From positions 1-32,299 of the forward strand of contig NZ_CACSJM010000065.1 of NCBI RefSeq assembly GCF_902706185.1: DNA of 32,299 nt, in the 5' to 3' direction. Of this stretch, positions 1 through 8,071 are shown piece after piece. How positions within the stretch are numbered: position 1 is the stretch's first letter; each line of letters begins with the position of its first letter. A program made the translations under genes and the position numbers. The notes under the pieces were generated by a model. That model did no database searches, was not told where the DNA came from, and was given only the letters and a program-made list of their open reading frames with translations. This DNA is from Roseomonas sp. 18066. Lineage in GTDB: Bacteria; Pseudomonadota; Alphaproteobacteria; Acetobacterales; Acetobacteraceae.

Positions 1-501
1 GCCCGAATAGCCACCCCCCGAATAGCCGCCCGAATAGCTGCCGCCGCGCGAGGAGCCGCTGCCCCACCAGCCGCCGCCCGTGCTGCCAGAGCCGCTGCCG
101 GAGCCGCTGCTGCCGGAGTTGGACCTGCTCGGCACCGGGGGCGTGTCGCGCCGGCGCTGCTCGACGGCGTCGCGCTCGCGCAGGCGGCGCAGCGCATCGC
201 CCGACTGGCTGCGGTTGTAGCTGCGGTCGCCGGCCGAGCGGTCCTGGTAGCTCGGGCTGCTGCTGGTGCTGGGGGTGCGGCCATAGCTGGTCGAGGGCCG
301 CGAATAGCCGCCCGAGGACCGGCTGCTGCCGGCGCTGCTGCTGGAACTGCGCGAGGTGCTGGGCGCGCGCGAATAGCCGCCGGAGGAACGCGACCGCGCC
401 TCGGCCTCGGCGACGAGCTGCTGCGGCGCGAAGGGGATCCCGGCCTGACCGCCAATCGCCAGGGCGGCGACGATCAAAGGCACGGCGAAGCGTTTGCGCA
501 T
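1..501 (-). CDS. Ser/Gly-rich exported protein, 3' end cut off by window
   Basis: Reading leftwards from an ATG at 501-499, the frame is open for 167 codons and runs off the window edge, so the C-terminus is unseen. Residues 1 to about 35 look like a Sec signal peptide or N-terminal anchor: MRKR, then a hydrophobic stretch (VPLIVAALAIGG). The rest is low complexity: Ser-, Gly- and Tyr-rich, with recurring SSGGYSR and SYSGGYSG motifs and a short charged stretch around residues 85-105 (ALRRLRERD, VEQRRRD) between two Ser/Gly tracts. I do not recognise a family. It looks like a disordered envelope or periplasmic protein whose folded part, if any, lies beyond the edge. The GGY repeats also give direct repeats in the DNA. 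Confidence is high that it is coding, because signal peptide and composition agree, and low on role. Confidence 0.6.
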   Translation of the reverse strand, partial: MRKRFAVPLIVAALAIGGQAGIPFAPQQLVAEAEARSRSSGGYSRAPSTSRSSSSSAGSSRSSGGYSRPSTSYGRTPSTSSSPSYQDRSAGDRSYNRSQSGDALRRLRERDAVEQRRRDTPPVPSRSNSGSSGSGSGSGSTGGGWWGSGSSRGGSYSGGYSGGGYSG

Positions 502-598
502 GGGGCTCCCGGCCGGTCAGTTCCGCCCGCCGCAGCATAGGCGCGGCGGCGGCGGCCGGCCAGGGAGGCACCCTGTCACAAGCCGGCGACCCCGCGCC

Positions 599-3535
599 TC
601 ACCCGGCCAGCGCGGCGCGTTCCGCCGCGGCCAGGTAGGACGCGATCTCGGCGCGCGGCAGCGGCCGGCTGAACAGATAGCCCTGGGCGTAGCGGCAGCC
701 CTCGGCCTCGACCATGGCCGCCTGCTCCGGCGTCTCGACGCCTTCCGCGGTGATCGGCATGTCGAAGCTGCGGCCCAGCCCGACGATGGCGCGCAGGATC
801 GCCAGCGACTGGGCGCGCTCCGGCAGGTCGGCGATGAAGGAGCGGTCGATCTTGATCTTGTCGAAGGGAAAGCGGCGCAGATAGCTCAGCGAGGAATAGC
901 CGGTGCCGAAATCGTCCATGGCGATGCCGATGCCCATGGCGCGCAGCGCATGCAGCGTGTCCAGCGCCTGGGAATCCTCGTGCAGCAGCACGCTTTCGGT
1001 GATCTCGAGCTCCAGGCGGCTGGCCGGCAGGCCGGATTCCTCCAGCGCCGCGGCCACCGCCTCGACCAGGCCCGGCCCGGTGAACTGCGCCGGCGACAGG
1101 TTGACGGCGACGCCGATGCCCTCCGGCCAGTCCAGCGCGGCGAGGCAGGCCTGGCGCAGCACCCAGCGGCCGAGCGGCACGATCAGCCCGGTCTCCTCGG
1201 CGACGGGGACGAACTCGGCCGGCGAGATGGCGCCGCGGCCGGGGCGGAACCAGCGCAGCAGCGCCTCGCAGGCGACGACGCGGCGCCCGCCCAGCGCCAC
1301 CACCGGCTGGAAGGCCAGGGAGAATTCGCTGTTCTCCAGCGCCTCGCGCAGGTCGTTGCGCAGCGCCCGCTTGCTCTGCATGCGCTGCGTCATCTCGGGC
1401 GCGAAGAAGCGGTACAGGCCCGGCCCCTCGGTCTTGGCGCTGTAGAGCGCCATGTCGGCCTGGCGGATCAGCGCCTCCGCCGCCAGCGCCGCGGCCTCGT
1501 CCGGCAGCGGCGAGGGCAGCGCGATGCCGATGCTGGCGCCGACCCGCAGCCGCTGGCCCTCGATCAGATAGGGCTCGCTGACCGCGTCGATGATGCGCAC
1601 GGCCAGGCCGCCGATCGCCTCGCGCGGGCCGGCGCCGCGCAGCAGCAGGCCGAATTCGTCGCCGCCCAGCCGGGCGATGCAGGCCGCGCCGCGCGCCACC
1701 TGGCCGAGCCGCGCCGCCGCCTGCTGCAGCAGCTGGTCGCCGCCCAGATGACCGAGCGCGTCGTTGACGTCCTTGAAGTTGTCGAGGTCGAGGAAGAGCA
1801 GCGCGCAGCCCGCCGCCCCCTCCTCCAGCGCGCGGCCGATCTCGTCCTGGAAGAAGGCGCGGTTGGCAAGGCCCGTCAGCCCGTCATGCCGCGCCATATG
1901 GGCGATGCGCTGCTCGCTGCGGCGCTGCTCGGCCTCGGCGCGGCGGCGCTCGCTGACGTCGCGGAAGAACAGCGTCAGCCCCTCGCCGGAAGGATAGGCA
2001 TGCACCTCCAGCCAGGCCTCCAGCGAGGGCAGGAACTCCTCGAAGGTGGTGGGCCCCGCCTGCGCCATGGCGCGCCGCAGCTGGCGGGCGAAGGAGGCGT
2101 CGGCGGTCGTCGCCAGCAGCGCCCAGGCGGAGGCGCCCAGCGCCGGCCCGCGCCGCGCGAACCAGGCCTCCGCGCGGCCGTTGACGTAAGTAAAGACCCA
2201 GTCGCGGTCGAGCACGGCGACGCAGTCCGAGGTGGTCTCCAGCACATCGGCCAGCCGGGCGGCGGCGGCCTGCTGCTGCTCGCGCGCCAGCTTCTCCTCG
2301 GTGACGTCGCGCGAGATCCACAGCAGGCGATAGGGCAGCCCGTCGGCGCCGGCGATCGGGCTGATCGAGATCTCCCACCATTTCGGCCGGCCGCGCGCGG
2401 TCGGGCAGAAGATGGTGAACTCCATGCTCTCGCCCAGGGCCGCGGCGCGGGCGCCCTGCTGCACCGCGGCGACATAATCGGCCGGCAGCACCTGGCGCCA
2501 GCCCCAGCCCTCCAGGCTGTCCAGCGTCTCCAGCTCGAACAGCGCCATGCCCGGCGCGTTCATGAAGATCAGGTAGCCGGTGAGGTCGAGCACCTTGATG
2601 CAGACCGGCGTGCTCTCCAGCACGCCACGGGCCAGCTCGTCGCTCTTGCGCAGCGCCTCGCGGATCGCCTTGGCCTCGTTCACGTCCTCGATCGTGCCGT
2701 ACCAGCGGAGGATGCGGCCCTCGGCGTCGTAGCGGGCGGCGGCGCGGACGCGGTACCAGCTGTATTCGCCGCTGGCATCGGACAGGCGGTATTCCAGGTC
2801 GACCGGCGCGCCGCTGCGCAGCGACACGCCCCAGGCGCGCAGCGTCGGCGCCACATCCTCGGGGTGCAGCGCGCGCAGCCAGCCATCGCCCAGCGTCTCC
2901 TCCAGCCGCATGCCGATCAGCGCCGGCCAGCGCGGCCCGACCGACAGGATCATGCCGTCCGGATCGGCGGTCCAGGGCATCTGCGGGCTGAGCTCGATGG
3001 TGTGGCGGTAGTTCTCGTCGCTCTCGCGCAGCGCGGCGAGGCTCTGGCCATGCTCGACCAGGGTGGAGAGGCCCAGCGCCAGCTCCTGCAGCGGCGCCAG
3101 CTCGAGGCTGTCCGGGTCGCGCGGGGCCAGATCGAGGATGCAGAGGCTGCCCACCGCCTGCCCGGCCCCGTCCAGCAGCGGCACCGCGGCGTAGAAGCGG
3201 AAATGCGGCGGCCCCAGCACCAGCGGATGGTCGGCGAAGCGCGGATCGGCCAGGGTGTCGGCCACCAGCATGGGCGCGCCGGGGCGCAGGATGGCATGGG
3301 CGCAGAAGCTGAGCTCGCGCGGCATGCTGCCGCCCTGCGGCAGGCCGATCGCCGCCTTGAACCATTGCCGGTCGCGGTCGACCAGCGAGACCAGGGCATA
3401 GGGCACGCCATAGAGCCGGCTGGCCAGGCGGACGAAGGCGTCGAAGCGCGGATCGGAGGGGGTGTCGAGCAGCTCGCAGGCGGCCAGGGCGCGCAGCCGC
3501 TCCTCCTCGTTCTCCGGATAGGGCGCCGCTGCCAT
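599..3535 (-). CDS. GAF-PAS-PAS-PAS-GGDEF-EAL c-di-GMP turnover protein
   Basis: A cytoplasmic sensor of 978 aa expected to make and/or degrade cyclic di-GMP. Order: GAF at about 28-150; three PAS domains at about 172-290, 298-415 and 424-530; GGDEF at about 545-705; EAL at about 725-970. The GGDEF signature is intact at 624-628. The position of the inhibitory I-site reads RxxA rather than RxxD, so product feedback may be lost. The EAL domain keeps EALLRW (757-759), DDFGTGYSS, KIDRSF and EGVET, so phosphodiesterase activity is plausible. No transmembrane segment or signal peptide is seen, so the input is probably cytosolic (the GAF/PAS ligands are unknown). I chose the ATG at 3535 because GGAGAGG lies 6 nt upstream; the frame could start further up at 3613, but without support. 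The family is certain; the net direction of catalysis is not. Confidence 0.95.
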   Translation of the reverse strand: MAAAPYPENEEERLRALAACELLDTPSDPRFDAFVRLASRLYGVPYALVSLVDRDRQWFKAAIGLPQGGSMPRELSFCAHAILRPGAPMLVADTLADPRFADHPLVLGPPHFRFYAAVPLLDGAGQAVGSLCILDLAPRDPDSLELAPLQELALGLSTLVEHGQSLAALRESDENYRHTIELSPQMPWTADPDGMILSVGPRWPALIGMRLEETLGDGWLRALHPEDVAPTLRAWGVSLRSGAPVDLEYRLSDASGEYSWYRVRAAARYDAEGRILRWYGTIEDVNEAKAIREALRKSDELARGVLESTPVCIKVLDLTGYLIFMNAPGMALFELETLDSLEGWGWRQVLPADYVAAVQQGARAAALGESMEFTIFCPTARGRPKWWEISISPIAGADGLPYRLLWISRDVTEEKLAREQQQAAAARLADVLETTSDCVAVLDRDWVFTYVNGRAEAWFARRGPALGASAWALLATTADASFARQLRRAMAQAGPTTFEEFLPSLEAWLEVHAYPSGEGLTLFFRDVSERRRAEAEQRRSEQRIAHMARHDGLTGLANRAFFQDEIGRALEEGAAGCALLFLDLDNFKDVNDALGHLGGDQLLQQAAARLGQVARGAACIARLGGDEFGLLLRGAGPREAIGGLAVRIIDAVSEPYLIEGQRLRVGASIGIALPSPLPDEAAALAAEALIRQADMALYSAKTEGPGLYRFFAPEMTQRMQSKRALRNDLREALENSEFSLAFQPVVALGGRRVVACEALLRWFRPGRGAISPAEFVPVAEETGLIVPLGRWVLRQACLAALDWPEGIGVAVNLSPAQFTGPGLVEAVAAALEESGLPASRLELEITESVLLHEDSQALDTLHALRAMGIGIAMDDFGTGYSSLSYLRRFPFDKIKIDRSFIADLPERAQSLAILRAIVGLGRSFDMPITAEGVETPEQAAMVEAEGCRYAQGYLFSRPLPRAEIASYLAAAERAALAG

Positions 3536-3734
3536 TAACAGCCTCTCCATCGAGGCAGCCAGGCGCGCCCCGCTGCGATCATGACGACAATCCCCTTTCG
3601 CGGCCGTTTCCATTCAAGCGGAAGCGGCACGCAAGAGTTGCATGAAACGGTTGCATACGCTGCCCTCCACAGCTGCTTTTCTCGCAACCGCGGCGCCGCC
3701 GCAACCGCAGGCTGTGCCCCCGCGACGCCGCCTG

Positions 3735-3799
3735 CCACCCTGCCCTGCCACCCTGCCCTGCTACCCTGCCCTGCTACCCTGCCCTGCCACCCTGCCCTG
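3735..3799. repeat. Five-copy 13-bp tandem repeat (minisatellite)
   Basis: Five contiguous 13-bp units. Copies 1, 2 and 5 read CCACCCTGCCCTG; copies 3 and 4 have T at position 2. The period is not a multiple of three, so the array cannot be a stable protein repeat. It lies outside any supported gene. The two variant copies are adjacent, as expected from slippage duplication. Confidence 0.9.
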
Positions 3800-3997
3800 G
3801 CAGCCGGCGAGAAGGCTTGACCGCCCGCGGCAAAGGGCGCGAAGCTCAGCCCATGACCGCCCGCGGATGTCCTGCCGAGCGTCGCCGAAGCGCCCCAGAG
3901 CGCGATGGCCGCCCCCGGTCCACCCGCCCGGCACCGCGGCCCAGCCCGGCTTCCCGCCGGCCCTGATGCCCGTCGATGCCAAGGGTCTGCGTCAGCC

Positions 3998-4027
3998 CCC
4001 CGCGATGCGTGTCGCGGGGTTTTTTTT
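3998..4027 (+). terminator. Strong intrinsic terminator just upstream of the SnoaL-like gene
   Basis: A perfect 8-bp stem (CCCCGCGA / TCGCGGGG), a 6-nt loop (TGCGTG) and an uninterrupted run of eight T residues at 4020-4027. It acts on rightward transcripts. The next gene begins at 4049, so it sits inside what would be that gene's 5' leader. It could end an unannotated small RNA or act as an attenuator. Confidence 0.85.
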
Positions 4028-4048
4028 GACCCCCTCGGGAGATCCGGC

Positions 4049-4423
4049 ATGGTCAGCGAGGCCGCCCTGCTCGTGCAGCAGCAGCTCGATGCCTACAATG
4101 CCCGCGACCTCGGCGCCTATATGCGCTGCTGGAGCGACGATTGCGCCTATTGGGAAGTGCCCGACCAGGCGCTGCCGGATGACGCCGCGGCGCTGCGCGC
4201 CCGCCAGGCGGCGCGCTTCCTCGAGCCCGACCTGCACAACCGGCTGCGCCGCCGCGTCGAGCTGCCGGCCGCGGACCCGGCGCTGGTGATCGACCACGAG
4301 ACCATGACCCGCACCTATCCCGACGGCCGCGGCGCCGTGGAGGTCTTCGCCATCTACGAGATGGCGCGCGGCCGCATCGCCCGCGCCTGGCTGTGCCTGG
4401 GCACGCCGCAGCTGGCGGGCTGA
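4049..4423 (+). CDS. SnoaL-like / nuclear-transport-factor-2 fold protein
   Basis: A 124-aa single-domain cytoplasmic protein. The N-terminal part (VQQQLDAYNARDL, then MRCWSDDCAYWEVPD) is the usual opening helix and strand of SnoaL/NTF2-like cone folds. The C-terminal part (VEVFAIYEMARGRIARAWL) gives the closing strands, and the length fits. These proteins bind small hydrophobic molecules or act as isomerases or hydrolases; the substrate here cannot be read. The ATG at 4049 has GGGAGA 6 nt upstream. The frame is open upstream to 3905, but that extension would translate through the terminator and has no family similarity. The gene stands alone, with a terminator immediately before it, so its expression may be attenuated or depend on a short promoter. 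Confidence 0.75.
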   Translation: MVSEAALLVQQQLDAYNARDLGAYMRCWSDDCAYWEVPDQALPDDAAALRARQAARFLEPDLHNRLRRRVELPAADPALVIDHETMTRTYPDGRGAVEVFAIYEMARGRIARAWLCLGTPQLAG

Positions 4424-4574
4424 CCGGCGCCGCCGGCCCGATTCCCGCGCCAATCCCACCCCCTCGCCGCAACCTTTGCCGCTGCCGCGCGCTTGCCCCC
4501 CGACGAGGGTGGCGGGCCGTGGCCGGAATTCGACCGGCCGCCAGCCCCGCCAGGCCGGCGAGGAGAGGCGAAGT

Positions 4575-4624
4575 CTTGCAAGCGACGGATGAAGATCGGC
4601 TTGCAGCTTGCGAAAACGTTATAC
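4575..4624 (+). promoter_or_regulatory. CTTGCA repeat cluster with a -10-like box
   Basis: CTTGCAAG (an 8-bp palindrome) lies at 4575-4582, CTTGCA recurs at 4600-4605 (25 bp on) and CTTGC again at 4607-4611. TTATAC at 4619-4624 resembles a -10 box, but I see no -35 at proper spacing. The cluster lies about 70-120 bp upstream of the Rap1a/Tai-like gene. The arrangement suggests an operator, without proof. Confidence 0.25.
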
Positions 4625-4695
4625 CACCCGCGCTTGGCCCCGCCGGCCGCTTCGCTCAGCATCGCCAGAAATCCCCAACCGTGAGGAGTGGGCCC

Positions 4696-5106
4696 ATGCG
4701 GATAATGTTCACGACGGCAGCGCTGCTCGGCCTGGCCAGCGGCGCGGCCTTCGCCCAAGGCACCGCCGCCGCGCCCGAGCCGGTGACGCAGGTCAGCACC
4801 GTCGCCGACCTGGCCGCCATCTGCGACCCGGCCCCCGGCCATGCGCTGCGGCTGGAATCGATCGCCTATTGCCAGGGCTTCATCACCGCCGTCGGCCAGT
4901 ATCATGCGGCACTGAACCCGGCGGGCTCGGCGGTCAGCCGGCCGCTGTTCTGCGTGCCGACGCCGGCGCCGACCGTGGCGCAGACCGGGCTGGGCTTCGC
5001 CGCCTGGGCCCGCAGCAACCCGCAGCACAATGCCGAGCCGGCGCTGGACGGGCTGCTGCGCTACGCCCAGGCCACCTATGCCTGCCCGCCGCAGGCGCCG
5101 ACATGA
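4696..5106 (+). CDS. Rap1a/Tai-like exported protein
   Basis: A 136-aa secreted protein. Residues 1-20 are a signal peptide with cleavage likely after AFA. The mature part carries four cysteines (C43, C59, C86, C130), a YCQGFITAV helix, a FCVP turn and a final helix ending YACP. This pattern is typical of the Rap1a/Tai domain, where two disulfides stabilise a small helical periplasmic fold. Named members are immunity proteins against type VI amidase effectors, but many family members stand alone with no known role, and no effector gene is seen here. The start is well supported: GAGGAG lies 7 nt before the ATG. Its stop overlaps the next start (ATGA at 5103-5106), so it is translationally coupled to the glycine-zipper miniprotein. 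Confidence 0.75.
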   Translation: MRIMFTTAALLGLASGAAFAQGTAAAPEPVTQVSTVADLAAICDPAPGHALRLESIAYCQGFITAVGQYHAALNPAGSAVSRPLFCVPTPAPTVAQTGLGFAAWARSNPQHNAEPALDGLLRYAQATYACPPQAPT

Positions 5107-5330
5107 ACCCGCAGGCCCGCAATGTCGTCGGCGGCACCGCCGGCGGCGCGGCGCTCGGCGGCATCCTCGGCTCCTTCAGCGGCAATGCCGGCTTCGGCGC
5201 GCTGCTGGGGGCCGGCGCCGGCGCCGGCGCCGGTTATCTGTATGATCAGTCGCAGCGCAATTCCTATGGCGGCTACGGCCCCGAGCCGCGCGGCCGCGGC
5301 GGTCGCGGCGGCGGCTACGGCCGCTACTGA
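5103..5330 (+). CDS. Glycine-zipper miniprotein
   Basis: A 75-aa protein. Residues 8-46 are a Gly/Ala-rich hydrophobic segment (VVGGTAGGAALGGILGSF, then GALLGAGAGAGAGYLY) with the G-x3-G spacing of glycine zippers, which form membrane-embedded or self-associating helices. The tail is Gly/Arg/Tyr-rich (GYGPEPRGRGGRGGGYGRY). There is no cleavable signal peptide. It begins inside the stop codon of the Rap1a/Tai-like gene (ATGA), which strongly suggests joint synthesis. Its last 7 bp overlap the end of the convergent glycosyltransferase gene. It may be an inner-membrane or envelope-stress-type small protein; the partner relation with the upstream protein is inference. Confidence 0.7.
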   Translation: MNPQARNVVGGTAGGAALGGILGSFSGNAGFGALLGAGAGAGAGYLYDQSQRNSYGGYGPEPRGRGGRGGGYGRY

Positions 5331-6526
5331 GCCGGACGCGCGGCGGCGGGGTCCTCCCGCCGCCGCGCCCTTCGCAGCCCGGCCAGCAGCCGCGGATGCC
5401 GCGCCAGCCAGGCCTGCAGCGGCGCCAGCAGCCGCCAGCTGGTCGAGCCCAGCACCGCCTGCAGGGCCGCCTGCGCCGCCTTCGCCTCCGCCCTCGCCAG
5501 ATCGGCCCGCTCCGCCGCCGCCCGGGCCTGCGCCAGGCGCGTCCCGGCCGCCTGCGTCCCGGCCATGGCTTGCTGCCGCGCCGCATCGGCCTCGGCCTGC
5601 GCGCCCGCCAGCGCCGCCTGCAGCCGTGCGGCCTCCGCCAGCAGCCCGGCGCTGGTCGCCGTCTCCCCCTGCAGGCTCTGCGCCAGCGCGGCCTGCTGCC
5701 GGCCAGCCTCCGCCTCATGCCGGGCCAGCCGCGCCTCGACGGCGGCGACCGCGGCCTGGCTTTCGGCCAGCGCCTGCTCCAGCGCCCGCAGCCGGGCCGC
5801 GGGGGGTGCCAGCGACTGCGCCGGCGCGCGCGGCCGCCGGGCCTCGGCCCGCGGCCAGGCGTGGAAATCCGACAGGAAGTTGTCGAGCGGCAGGCGCTGC
5901 GGCGCCAGCCCGGCCTGGGCGAAGGCGATGCCGGCGGAAAGCTGGTCGCGCCGCGAATAGCGCAGCACATGCGCCAGCCACAGCTCCATCGCCCGCCGCA
6001 CCCGCGCGTCGCGATGGTCGCGCAGCAGGATCGCGGTCCAGGGCGGCGGCTGCGCCAGCGCCTCGGGGCAGGCGATCTGGTAGTGGTTGAGCTGCTCGAA
6101 CAGCCGGCCCTGGTCGTCATAGCCGAGCCGGCTCACCTCCAGGAATTCATCCAGCAGGCTGTCGCGGAAGCTGTGCGCGGGCAGCGCCATGCCCTGCCCC
6201 GGCGCCAGCTGCGCGAAAAGGTCCTCGGGCGGCGCCGTCAGCACGACGCTGTTGTCGATGTAGAGAGAAACATCGACGTCGGGCAGGTGGCGGTGCGGCA
6301 GCAGCTTCAGCGCGCGCTGGCTGCGCACCGGGTCCATCGGCAGGCAGGGCTCGACCAGCCGGATCTTCCAGCTGTCGCTGCGCAGCGTGGGATCGTCGGT
6401 CAGGCAGAGAAAGGGCAGCGCCGAGCGATGCGCCATCGGCTGCTCGGTCAGCCGCTCATAGCCGCCGGTGAGCACGGTGTAGACGCAGCGGCGCGGCCCG
6501 CCAGGGCCGGCATCAGGAATGGCCAT
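5324..6526 (-). CDS. DUF616-like glycosyltransferase with coiled-coil C-terminus
   Basis: A 400-aa protein. Residues about 12-220 match the glycosyltransferase-like DUF616 (TOD1/MUCI70) pattern: CVYTVLTGGYE at the start, CLTDD near 41-45, a short motif PVRSQRALKLLPH, then SLYIDNSV, with an Asp in the place where this fold binds nucleotide sugar or metal. Residues about 230-360 are a long Ala/Arg/Glu/Gln-rich coiled coil. The C-terminus (TSWRLLAPLQAWLARHP) resembles tails often joined to bacterial surface-polysaccharide glycosyltransferases. The donor and acceptor are unknown. The ATG at 6526 has GGAG unusually close (2 nt). The gene lies 59 bp downstream of the aminotransferase gene on the same strand and may be read through from it. 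Its TAG stop overlaps the convergent miniprotein end. Confidence 0.75.
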   Translation of the reverse strand: MAIPDAGPGGPRRCVYTVLTGGYERLTEQPMAHRSALPFLCLTDDPTLRSDSWKIRLVEPCLPMDPVRSQRALKLLPHRHLPDVDVSLYIDNSVVLTAPPEDLFAQLAPGQGMALPAHSFRDSLLDEFLEVSRLGYDDQGRLFEQLNHYQIACPEALAQPPPWTAILLRDHRDARVRRAMELWLAHVLRYSRRDQLSAGIAFAQAGLAPQRLPLDNFLSDFHAWPRAEARRPRAPAQSLAPPAARLRALEQALAESQAAVAAVEARLARHEAEAGRQQAALAQSLQGETATSAGLLAEAARLQAALAGAQAEADAARQQAMAGTQAAGTRLAQARAAAERADLARAEAKAAQAALQAVLGSTSWRLLAPLQAWLARHPRLLAGLRRARRREDPAAARPAQ

Positions 6527-6585
6527 GGCTCCGCTGTATCATGCCGATGCCGTCACGACTTCTCACGCCGCCGCGAGCGGCGGGA

Positions 6586-7896
6586 TCACCCTGCCTTCAG
6601 CGCCGCCAGCGCCGAGGCCCAGGCCTGCCGCGTCGCCGCGACATCGGCCGCGTCATGCGCGCAGGAGACGTAGTACTTGCTGTCGCCCTTCAGGATGCCG
6701 CGCTGGCGCAGCAGCGTGTTGAAGCGCTTCATCAGCGCCGCGTCGCCCCGCAGCGTGCCGCGATAGTCGGTGACCGGGCTGTCGGCGAAGACCACGTCGA
6801 ACAGCGGCGGCTCGCCCAGCACCTGGGCGGTGAAGCCGGCGCGCTGGATTTCTTCCGACAGCGTCGCCATCAAACTCCGCCCCGTCTCGAACAGCGCCTC
6901 GTAGGTGCCGGGGCGGCGCAGCACGGCGAGCGTCGCCAGGCCCGCCGCGGCGGCGACCGGATTGCCCGACAGCGTGCCGATCTGCGGCAGGAACTTCTCG
7001 TCGCCGGCGGTGGCGCGGTCGAACAGCGCCATCATGTCCGCGCGCCCGACGATGGCGGCCAGCGGAAAGCCGCCGCCACAGATCTTGCCCAGCGTGCAGA
7101 GGTCGGGGGTGACGCCGTAATAGGCCTGCGCGCCGCCATAGGCGAAGCGGAAGCCGGTGACGACCTCGTCGAAGATCAGCGGGATGCCGAGCCGCGCGGT
7201 GACGTCGCGCAGCCCCTGCAGGAAGCCGGGCGCCGGCGGGATCAGCCGCTGGAAGGGCTCGACGATGACGCCGCCGAGCTCCTCGGCATGGCGCTCGATC
7301 AGCGCGGTGGCGGCGGCCAGGTCGTTGAAGGGGGCGACGATCACCTCCTCCTGCACGCTGGCCGGGATTCCAGGGGAATCCGGGATCGGGCGGGCCGAAT
7401 TGTTCGGCCGCTTCGGCGCCAGGCTCATCAGCGCATAGTCGCTCATGCCGTGGTAGCCGCCCTCGAACTTCAAAATCTTGTCGCGGCCACGGAAGGCGCG
7501 GGCCAGGCGCATGGCGTAGAGATCGGCCTCCGTCCCGCTGGAGAGGAAGCGCACCTGCTCGGCGCAGGGCACGGCGTCGACGATGGCCTCGGCCAGCAGG
7601 ATGCCGTGGCGGTTGTTGCCGAAGAAGGTGGTGCCCAGCGGGATCTGCGCCTGGGCCGCCGCCGTCACCTCAGGGTGCGCATGGCCCAGCAGCATCGGGC
7701 CCGAGCCGAGCAGGAAGTCGATGTATTCGCGCCCATCCTCGTCCCAGACATGGCCGCCGGCGCCGCGCGCCAGCACCACGTCGCCGGCCAGGTTGCCGAA
7801 GCTGCCGCCCGGCAGCACGCGGCGCGCGGTCGCCAGCAGCGCCTCCTGCGGGCTGGCATCGGCCGTGACGGCGGCGGCGCTGGCGGAAGCGGTCAT
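6586..7896 (-). CDS. Class III PLP-dependent aminotransferase (glutamate-1-semialdehyde aminomutase-like)
   Basis: A 436-aa cytoplasmic PLP enzyme. Signatures in order: GHVWDEDGREYID near 48-60, SSGTEAD (phosphate binding) at 119-125, GGYHG at 146-150, IFDEVVTGFRF with D243 for the pyridine nitrogen, and K271 in TLGKICGGGFP, the Schiff-base lysine. This is the glutamate-1-semialdehyde 2,1-aminomutase-like branch. Such genes outside a haem cluster often act on other amino acids or amines, so I do not give hemL. The ATG at 7896 has AAGGGGAT upstream at good spacing. The frame stays open about 215 codons further, but that part is antisense to the divergent amidase gene. Divergent arrangement with the amidase suggests shared control and perhaps a shared pathway. 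Confidence 0.88.
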   Translation of the reverse strand: MTASASAAAVTADASPQEALLATARRVLPGGSFGNLAGDVVLARGAGGHVWDEDGREYIDFLLGSGPMLLGHAHPEVTAAAQAQIPLGTTFFGNNRHGILLAEAIVDAVPCAEQVRFLSSGTEADLYAMRLARAFRGRDKILKFEGGYHGMSDYALMSLAPKRPNNSARPIPDSPGIPASVQEEVIVAPFNDLAAATALIERHAEELGGVIVEPFQRLIPPAPGFLQGLRDVTARLGIPLIFDEVVTGFRFAYGGAQAYYGVTPDLCTLGKICGGGFPLAAIVGRADMMALFDRATAGDEKFLPQIGTLSGNPVAAAAGLATLAVLRRPGTYEALFETGRSLMATLSEEIQRAGFTAQVLGEPPLFDVVFADSPVTDYRGTLRGDAALMKRFNTLLRQRGILKGDSKYYVSCAHDAADVAATRQAWASALAALKAG

Positions 7897-8071
7897 GGGC
7901 CGGGATCCCCTTGGGTGGCGAAGGCGGCGCCGAGCCTGCGGCAACATCCCCCCTGGCGCAACCCGGTTTCGCCGCGCTTGCCACGGTTGCAGCGCAGCGC
8001 GTCTGCTTCCCGAACTTGTTTTGCGCAGCGGCCTCTTTTGCGGATTGCCCTCGGCGCCGAAAGGGTCTGCC
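7897..8071. promoter_or_regulatory. Divergent promoter region, aminotransferase / amidase
   Basis: A 175-bp gap between two divergent starts. It must hold both promoters. It has a locally T-richer stretch near 8005-8045 (ACTTGTTTTGCGC, CCTCTTTTGCGG), but I could not fix a convincing -35/-10 pair or dyad. Confidence 0.4.

Larger units (their letters stand above)
3536..4048. other. Intergenic region of about 510 bp: minisatellite plus terminator
   Basis: No convincing gene lies here. The part nearest the c-di-GMP gene should hold its leftward promoter. The middle holds five 13-bp tandem repeats (3735-3799). Further right, a 13-bp direct repeat TGACCGCCCGCGG occurs at 3818-3830 and 3854-3866. 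The right end holds a strong rightward intrinsic terminator (3998-4027). Because the terminator points right and no rightward gene lies before it, a short untranslated transcript may start within 3800-3990. Confidence 0.6.

Noticed and set aside
494..3538. A 1014-codon plus-strand frame
   Set aside because: It is exactly antisense to the GGDEF-EAL gene and has no domain signature.
3735..3799. The 13-bp array as a CRISPR
   Set aside because: Units are contiguous, with no spacers, and too short.
3905..4048. A 48-codon extension of the SnoaL-like gene
   Set aside because: It would translate through a strong terminator and lacks similarity to the family; the ATG at 4049 has its own ribosome site.
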